From Trichomonas vaginalis G3 (Eukaryota > Parabasalia > Trichomonadida > Trichomonadidae): a DNA stretch of 64,000 bases. A program made the translations under genes and the position numbers. The notes under the pieces were generated by a model. That model worked only from the letters and a program-made list of their open reading frames with translations. It did no database searches and was not told the DNA's origin. The stretch is from positions 16,594,165 to 16,658,164 of the forward strand of contig NC_067204.1 in assembly GCF_026262505.1 (NCBI RefSeq), given 5' to 3'. Positions 58,379 to 64,000 of the stretch are shown one piece after another (position 1 is the stretch's first letter; each line of letters starts with the position of its first letter).

Positions 58379-61348
58379 TTAACGATAAATCTTATCACGA
58401 ATCATTCTTCTTTCCAAATCAGTCAACTGATAGAAATCATGTTTGTTATGTCCAACAATACTTTGGAACAAATCGTCCTTTAAGTATAATTCAGGGCATT
58501 CCCTCAAAATCTTCTTATTTGTCATTTCTTTTGGTTCGTATTTCTGCCAAGTAATTTGAGAGAAAGGTTTTGGAGATGATTGTTGCAAACTCTCGTGAAC
58601 TCTCACTCTTGCCTCGCATTTCTCCTCTTCAGAGACTTGTACAGGCCTCATTCCCATCAAAGATGTTGTTCTAAACATTCCATAAACAAATGCTCTCGCT
58701 TCTGCATTAAAAGAATACTCAGAAATCTGTTCCATGGCTGCCAAAGCGTTTTCTGTTCTTAATAGTTCATCTTGTTGTTCTCTGTAGATCTGAACTAACT
58801 GGCTTTTTGCTGCTTTCATCGTTATTATGTTCGATAACTGCATAATTAAACTGGAAAACTTTCCTTTGTATCTCGGACCTTCGTCTTCTGTTTCGAACTC
58901 GTCTTCTGGGAGTCTGACAATCAAAGATGTTGGATCTGATGGAACAACAGCTGTTTCTTCCTTGAAATTAACAATTTGCCATCCTTTTTCTTCCAAAAAA
59001 CGTGACAAATATTTTGTTTTTGCGAACAAACTCAAACAAACGATCAAAGTGCCTCTCAACGTGTAAGAATACGAATTCATTGCAGCGTTGTAGATAATAG
59101 ATGCCAAATCCAACGCGCTGACAATCATTTCTGGTGCTTGAGATGCTAAATGGCCAATTGCGAAGAAAGCTCCTCTTTGGATGTCAATATTCTCTTTGTT
59201 GTTGCAATCATCAATCAGTCTTGGAATAACTGTTGATAACATCGCAAGACCTGTCTGTGTCTTGCTTAATTGCCCAAATAAATGTGGTGGAATGTTGATT
59301 TCTTTGTCACTTTTTTCAGAAAACGCTTTTTCTACTGCGTTATTGTACAAAGAAACATATTCAAGATTTCCTTTCGTCAGCCACCATTCTATCTCGTTAT
59401 CTGTATTTGCAAGTGATAATGCTTCTTCTCTAGATAGTATTAGAGAGTATATCGCGTGGCTTCTTCGAGATAAAATCGAATGCATTTGTGAATCTCCCAT
59501 AATATCGATAATACAAGCATTATCCATCATCATGATGTCGCAGAGACATGTGAGTGCTAATGGAAACATCTCTTCGCCCTTGGAAATGTCTAAATGTTTG
59601 ATAAATGGAACTAAAATTTTCAGAAAAACGTTTATGTGGAAATTTGGAGTTTCTTTCACTTTTTTGTACAGACCAAGTATGGCTTCGTGCGAGATAGGAT
59701 GCACTTTGGACATAAGGAGTCGCAAATACATGGGAGCTGCAATTGTTGTGCAGGGATATAATTTTATTGATTCAATTATCAGTTTTGCAACGGATAAGGA
59801 CTGGATCGCAGCGATAGACTTGAATATGGTGTTCGCTATTTCCCATTGCTGTATCAATTTCGTTCCTTCGTTCTTCACAATTATTGAACATAAGAATTTG
59901 AAGACTTGAACTAAAGGAGCTGTCGGATCAAGGTTGTGATTGCATGATATGTTATGAATGGATAGAAGAAATAGGTTCTGGAGGGCGTTTGACGATGCAA
60001 TAATTGCGAATCCGTATTCCCTTGGTAAAAGGAAGTCAAAGAAGGAGTATAATACATCTACAATTATTTTCTGTTGGGAAATGTTGATCGTCATGAACTG
60101 ATTCGTGAAAAAGTTCAATAATGAATCATAAAAGTTTCTGGAAGCAGCTGCTAAGGCCATTGTCTCGTCGTATGGAAGGACTCTGAGTATGAGATTGTGA
60201 ATCTGGGTCCAATCCAATTGTAATGGGTCTTCATTTGAAACTAATGAAAGAATATCTTTCGATGGAATGCCAGTAGAGAAAATATTGAATAGTGTAAACA
60301 ATTCTGAGGAACTTCCCTCTGGATCTTTGACAAATGAACCTTGATTACTTGTAAAAGTCGTTGGAAGATCGTCGATTTGAGAAGTTTTAGTGCAAGAAAG
60401 GCGAACTAACTCGTTAAGAAGCTCTAATGCATCTTGATTACTTGAAACAGCAGAAAGAGATTCAATAATGTTGTTTTGAATTAAATATGAAATTAAATAA
60501 GAGCGATAAGGGGTTAAAATGGAGTGCTGAAGCGAATCTAGCTTGAGTATTCCCTTAATAATAGAAACAGAGATTGAGGGATCTGAAGGAATCTGTAAAA
60601 AGATTTCTGGCAAAATATTTTTTTCAATTCCGTAGAAAAAAAAGCCAGCCCATGAGTGTAAGATCGATATAAGTGAATCTCTCGGAACATCGTATTTATG
60701 ATCAAAAATCGGAACTAAAATCTGTGAAAAATAAATAGAATATCGCGCTGGTGAATCATAGTCTTCGGCTTGCTGTAATAAATAAGGAATAATCTTAGTG
60801 GAACCTTCTCCGAGCGATTCTATGAAAATATAATTGATTTCATTGAAAAGTGTATTCATTTTTGAGGCAAACATACAATGTTGGGCTAAATACGATAGAA
60901 TAATAGGTTTGTAATTATGTTTTGGTACATAGTATAAAGAAATTAAAGCGCGAATGATGGCTTTTGGTAAATAATGTCTAATATGAAGCATTACGCTAAC
61001 TATACTGAAACAAACTGATTTTTCGTTATCACAATCTGTAAATGTGTCCGATACTTTTTGTTCTAAACTGTTTGCTACTAATTTATCAAAATTATACTCT
61101 TCTACAATTGAATCATGCGATAATATTTCGAGTTCGAGTACTATTTTGAGTAATTCTGAGCGGATCAGTGGATTTTGTGAGACAAATAGTTGATGAATAT
61201 ACATAGCTATAATACTTAAATCAAGTTCATCAATATTTTGATTCGGAACATCAAGCGCGAGCGAAGATATAAGCTTGTATAACTCCGTTGGCTTTAAATG
61301 TGATTCATGTGCTTCCTTCAGTCCGCATGTGAAGACTGAGGAAATCAT
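58379..61348 (-). CDS. Rictor-like TORC2 subunit (HEAT/armadillo protein)
   Basis: 989 residues, almost wholly helical repeats. The best marker is near 720-795: RGAFFAIGHLASQAPEMIV, then SYTLRGTLIVCLSLFAKTKY, then FLEEKGW. This matches the conserved domain V of Rictor/Ste16/Pianissimo (GA.WALGHI..., LRGT...LGLI..T, GW). Rictor is the defining scaffold of TOR complex 2, which signals to AGC kinases at membranes. The length is about the lower end for the family. The start at 61348 is supported by a TCATTT initiator four bases before it. The N-terminal half shows no motif I can check. Confidence 0.72.
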   Translation of the reverse strand: MISSVFTCGLKEAHESHLKPTELYKLISSLALDVPNQNIDELDLSIIAMYIHQLFVSQNPLIRSELLKIVLELEILSHDSIVEEYNFDKLVANSLEQKVSDTFTDCDNEKSVCFSIVSVMLHIRHYLPKAIIRALISLYYVPKHNYKPIILSYLAQHCMFASKMNTLFNEINYIFIESLGEGSTKIIPYLLQQAEDYDSPARYSIYFSQILVPIFDHKYDVPRDSLISILHSWAGFFFYGIEKNILPEIFLQIPSDPSISVSIIKGILKLDSLQHSILTPYRSYLISYLIQNNIIESLSAVSSNQDALELLNELVRLSCTKTSQIDDLPTTFTSNQGSFVKDPEGSSSELFTLFNIFSTGIPSKDILSLVSNEDPLQLDWTQIHNLILRVLPYDETMALAAASRNFYDSLLNFFTNQFMTINISQQKIIVDVLYSFFDFLLPREYGFAIIASSNALQNLFLLSIHNISCNHNLDPTAPLVQVFKFLCSIIVKNEGTKLIQQWEIANTIFKSIAAIQSLSVAKLIIESIKLYPCTTIAAPMYLRLLMSKVHPISHEAILGLYKKVKETPNFHINVFLKILVPFIKHLDISKGEEMFPLALTCLCDIMMMDNACIIDIMGDSQMHSILSRRSHAIYSLILSREEALSLANTDNEIEWWLTKGNLEYVSLYNNAVEKAFSEKSDKEINIPPHLFGQLSKTQTGLAMLSTVIPRLIDDCNNKENIDIQRGAFFAIGHLASQAPEMIVSALDLASIIYNAAMNSYSYTLRGTLIVCLSLFAKTKYLSRFLEEKGWQIVNFKEETAVVPSDPTSLIVRLPEDEFETEDEGPRYKGKFSSLIMQLSNIITMKAAKSQLVQIYREQQDELLRTENALAAMEQISEYSFNAEARAFVYGMFRTTSLMGMRPVQVSEEEKCEARVRVHESLQQSSPKPFSQITWQKYEPKEMTNKKILRECPELYLKDDLFQSIVGHNKHDFYQLTDLERRMIRDKIYR

Positions 61349-61354
61349 AAATGA
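61349..61354 (-). promoter_or_regulatory. Initiator TCATTT of the Rictor-like gene
   Basis: On the minus strand TCATTT directly precedes the ATG at 61348, giving a leader of about four bases, typical of trichomonad mRNAs. Confidence 0.5.
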
Positions 61355-61804
61355 AAAAAATTATTCCAAAATGTGTTGTTGTTATATGATATTGGATCTA
61401 TATTTACCGTCCGATTTTTAAAAAGAGTAGGGGTAATTTTAGCTAAAAGTGACACGCTTGTAAAAAGCGACACACCCGTGAAGGGTGTGATTACCGATCG
61501 GTAATTTCGACAGTTTAGAATTTAAAATTTTTTATGGAACTGTTGCGAGTTTCATAAAGAATTTAAGGAATATAAGCAAAGATTTGAATCAAAATCTTAG
61601 ACCTAAGCCGCTCGATTCGCTCGCGGCTTCCGCGAATTACAGATCAGCAAAGATTTGAATCAAAATCTTCGAACTAAGCCGATCGCTTCGCTCGCGGCTT
61701 TCTTTATTATTTTAAATTTGCATATTTCCATCAAAAGTTCATAAGGTAAAAAATTTCGTTTATTTTTACTAAGAAAAAAAAGGTTTTTGATAATAAATTT
61801 ATTT

Positions 61805-62034
61805 TATTTCGAAAAAGTAGCAATAATCGTAAAAGGGTATTGATAGGCTTGCTAAAGTAACTAATTTTAGCTGTCAAATACTTTTGTATTTTGAAGTAAA
61901 TTAGTATAAATTTGTTTTTACTTTTATTTCGAAAAAGTAGCAATAATCGTAAAAGGGTATTGATAGGCTTGCTAAAGTAACTAATTTTAGCTGTCAAATA
62001 CTTTTGTATTTTGAAGTAAATTAGCATAAATTTG
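61805..62034. repeat. Tandem duplication, 117-bp period, two copies
   Basis: TTTATTTCGAAAAAGTAGCA through GTAAATTAG occurs twice with almost no difference. The frame that runs through it on the minus strand (61731-62027) only translates the duplication, so I do not call a gene. Confidence 0.9.
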
Positions 62035-62075
62035 ATATTATTTTAACTCCCTTTGAAAACCTCAATTTTCCATAC

Positions 62076-62137
62076 AGAGGGAACGGGAATAGCATCCAAT
62101 ATTCCCTGAGAATGGTTGCGCATTCTCAGTTCCCTCT
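62076..62137. other. Exact three-way-junction (cloverleaf-like) sequence
   Basis: 62 consecutive bases fold with no unpaired base at the junction. The outer stem is AGAGGGAAC (62076-62084) with GTTCCCTCT (62129-62137). Hairpin 1 is GGGAATA (62085-62091) with TATTCCC (62100-62106). Hairpin 2 is TGAGAATG (62107-62114) with CATTCTCA (62121-62128). Loops are 8 and 6 bases. All 24 pairs are Watson-Crick. It could be an RNA, a cruciform in DNA or an element end. Confidence 0.7.
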
Positions 62138-62217
62138 ATATTTCGAACGAAGCTCTCATCGGTCTTTTTTTTTAATACTAAACGTTTTTTTTTCCTGTCA
62201 CTTTTAGCTAAAATTTG

Positions 62218-62687
62218 GGTTTGCCTTTTTAAAAATGACATTTATCAGAAAAAAAATTCAATTTGACAAATCAACCTTATCTTGGACTCTCAAAAAAAAA
62301 TTGAAACGAATACCGCGGCTTCAAAAATAAAATTTTCCTTGAAATTATAAATATAAATAGTATAATCAAAAATGAATATTTCTATAGCTTTAAATTTTTT
62401 GTAAAACTGAAAGAAAATTTTAAAAATAAAAAAATGATAAAAATAATTGCATTTATTCAGCATTGTTTTTGCATTTGTTTATTTTCAATATGTTTTTGAT
62501 CATAAGTTAATTCTACTACTAACTGTATGAGCTACTGATTTCATCTGATATCAGTCGGGTTCACAGACTTGTATAATGACAATTCTCTGAATATTACAAA
62601 TTTCAAGAATTTCAAATTATATATAAGTATATCACATTATAAGAATTTTCTTTTGTTACAAAGATTTTTGATTAGTCTTACATTTGA
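62218..62687. other. Intergenic, upstream of the LRR gene
   Basis: AT-rich, nothing coding. A small dyad, ACTGAT...ATCAGT, lies at 62532-62553. Confidence 0.5.
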
Positions 62688-64000
62688 ATGGGAATTGAAG
62701 AATCAGTTCCCACAATCGATCCAAACTCACGCCAGTACAAACTCATTAACCAAGGAATTACTCAAATAACAATAAAAGTCCCATCAAATGGTAAATTACA
62801 GCAAGTCATATTAAATGGTAATGCAATACGAAGTCTTCCTCCGAAATTCGGACGTATAACAAGCTTATCTCTAGCTAAAAATGGACTTTCAATGATTCCG
62901 CAAGAAATGATTGATGCAATTTCGACGTATTCTTTACTAGAATTCATTGATTTATCATATAACAACCTTGAAAAGCTTCCTGTTCAGTTTGAGGCACTTA
63001 AAAATCTAAAATCAGCAGTATTATTCGGAAACAAATTAAAAGAATACGTATATACTGATCTTCCCTTAGAAAATCTTGATTTAGGAAGAAACTTATTTAC
63101 AGAAATACCCCATTTTAATGCAAAATTAACAACTCTATCAATGGATTCAAATCGAATTCAGACATTAAATGCAAAACTTAATAATTTGATCAAACTTTCT
63201 TTACAGAATAATATAATCGAGTCCATATCACAAGATTCATACTTTAGAATGCTAGAAACTCTTGATTTATCATATAATATGTTACGAGAAGTTCCAAATT
63301 TAGCTAAACTAACTCCAAGACTTAGAAGAGTTGATTTATCTCATAACTTCATTACATCAATCCCTCAGTTACCTAGATCCCTTTCAGTTCTCTTAATTTC
63401 TGATAATTGTTTGACATCTTTGCCGCAAGACTTTTCTCAGCTCCCATACATTGTCCACATGGACTTTTCAATGAATAAAATTACGAAAGTCCCTCAATTA
63501 CCACTTTCTATTCAAATTTTTGACATTTCGAATAATTTAGTGGAAGAAATACCTCCTTCCGAGACACCAGACCTTGTAGAGTTCTTTATACATCACAACA
63601 AACTCACAGAACTTCCAAAACTCAAGTCAAATCAAATCAGAGACTTCAATGCGAAATCAAATTTAATTTCTTCAATAGATCCAACAATTTTCTGTCCAAA
63701 TCTATCAACACTTGATCTATCATACAACCAACTCACAGAAATACCTGAAGAAATCTTTACTTTCGAGTCTTTGATGGATTTAAATTTATCATTCAATAAA
63801 TTAACAACAATTCCTGCAAAAATAGTTGATTCAGGATTAATATTCCTAAATCTCAACTATAATCACATTGAATTCCTTCCAGAACTTGCACAAACCATTG
63901 AATATCTTCATCTCGCAAGTTGTGGTTTATCGGAACTTCCTCCATCGGTTTCTTCCCTTAATGACTTAGTTTATTTGTCATGTCCCAACAATAAACTGTC
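62688..64000 (+). CDS. Leucine-rich-repeat protein, 3' end outside the window
   Basis: Open from ATG 62688 to the window edge, 437 residues visible. It begins MGIEESVPTIDPNSRQYKLI. From about residue 28 onward it is made of LRRs of about 20-24 residues (LEFIDLSYNNLEKLPVQF, LRRVDLSHNFITSIPQLP, LSTLDLSYNQLTEIPEEI). This short, Pro-containing LRR type occurs in adenylate-cyclase-like, Roco and LRR-PP2C proteins; trichomonads have LRR-PP2C genes, but the part that would decide is outside the window. There is no signal peptide, so it is likely cytoplasmic, unlike the BspA-like LRR protein. Confidence 0.85.
   Translation, partial: MGIEESVPTIDPNSRQYKLINQGITQITIKVPSNGKLQQVILNGNAIRSLPPKFGRITSLSLAKNGLSMIPQEMIDAISTYSLLEFIDLSYNNLEKLPVQFEALKNLKSAVLFGNKLKEYVYTDLPLENLDLGRNLFTEIPHFNAKLTTLSMDSNRIQTLNAKLNNLIKLSLQNNIIESISQDSYFRMLETLDLSYNMLREVPNLAKLTPRLRRVDLSHNFITSIPQLPRSLSVLLISDNCLTSLPQDFSQLPYIVHMDFSMNKITKVPQLPLSIQIFDISNNLVEEIPPSETPDLVEFFIHHNKLTELPKLKSNQIRDFNAKSNLISSIDPTIFCPNLSTLDLSYNQLTEIPEEIFTFESLMDLNLSFNKLTTIPAKIVDSGLIFLNLNYNHIEFLPELAQTIEYLHLASCGLSELPPSVSSLNDLVYLSCPNNKL

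Larger units (their letters stand above)
61436..62217. repeat. Repeat-rich intergenic block bounded by inverted 20-mers
   Basis: TTTTAGCTAAAAGTGACA at 61436-61456 is found inverted at 62199-62217. Note that its first 12 bases are themselves palindromic. Between them lie two copies of a roughly 70-bp hairpin-bearing unit (61579-61700, with GCCGCTCGATTCGCTCGCGGC), two copies of a 117-bp unit (61805-61917 and 61922-62034) and the three-way-junction sequence (62076-62137). The block may be a non-autonomous mobile element. No gene is present. Confidence 0.5.

Noticed and set aside
61731-62027. A 98-residue repeat protein
   Set aside because: The two halves are the translation of the 117-bp tandem duplication in a non-coding block.
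62076-62137. A hammerhead ribozyme at the three-way junction
   Set aside because: The conserved CTGATGA and GAAA core bases are absent; the junction has no unpaired core at all.
61349-62687. tRNA or other classical RNA genes
   Set aside because: I looked for the TTCGAATC-type T-loop and acceptor pairing here and in the other spacers and found no complete cloverleaf; the three-way junction at 62076 lacks the tRNA signature bases.

Overview
The window reads as nuclear DNA of a trichomonad, most likely Trichomonas vaginalis or a close relative. It is AT-rich and no gene shows an intron. Several start codons sit 4-30 bases behind a TCA-Py-T/A initiator. The host genes are typical trichomonad families: ankyrin proteins with a DUF3447-like head, a BspA-like leucine-rich-repeat surface protein, a papain-like protease, a subtilisin-like membrane protein and a Rab. 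A large Maverick/Polinton is also present. The species call is inference from gene content.

Layout. Bases 2-853 are the 3' part of an ankyrin gene. Bases 940-2214 are a decayed 1.27 kb Tc1/mariner-like element flanked by TA. Bases 2575-13689 are an 11.1 kb element with a perfect 6-bp target duplication (CAATTC) and 1.57 kb terminal inverted repeats. One small gene lies inside each repeat, and the 8 kb between the repeats is a palindromic, higher-order repeat array with no gene. About 250 bp further on begins a second ankyrin gene (13947). Its last repeats are cut by a 28.4 kb insertion (15340-43764), and it resumes in the same frame at 43765-43985.

The 28.4 kb insertion is a virus-like Maverick/Polinton fossil. 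Its left end is swollen by nested elements, a CTCCTCAGA minisatellite and nine copies of a 67-bp GC-rich hairpin unit. Inside lie a long structural-looking protein, major and penton-like capsid proteins, an SF3 helicase, an A32-like packaging ATPase, KilA-N proteins, a family B DNA polymerase segment, a retroviral-type integrase, a phage-tail-fibre-like protein, a D12-class DNA adenine methyltransferase and a set of small genes. At least ten genes are broken, so the copy is not whole; no Ulp1-type protease was seen. Replication (PolB, SF3 helicase), integration (INT), capsid building (MCP, penton) and genome packaging (ATPase) are all represented, and the fibre and small amphipathic proteins would suit virion surface or entry roles.

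From 44 kb on the DNA is ordinary host sequence: Elp3, a Rab GTPase divergent from a cathepsin-like protease, a small coiled-coil protein, a BspA-like pseudogene, a kexin-like protein that has lost its catalytic residues, a multi-pass membrane protein, a Rictor-like TORC2 subunit and, running off the end, a leucine-rich-repeat protein. The intergenic stretch at 61.4-62.7 kb carries tandem repeats and a strikingly exact three-way-junction fold.

The least explained things here are the gene-poor palindromic element and the hairpin modules it shares with the Maverick, the hAT-like ends of the 28.4 kb insertion, and the three-way-junction sequence near 62.1 kb.
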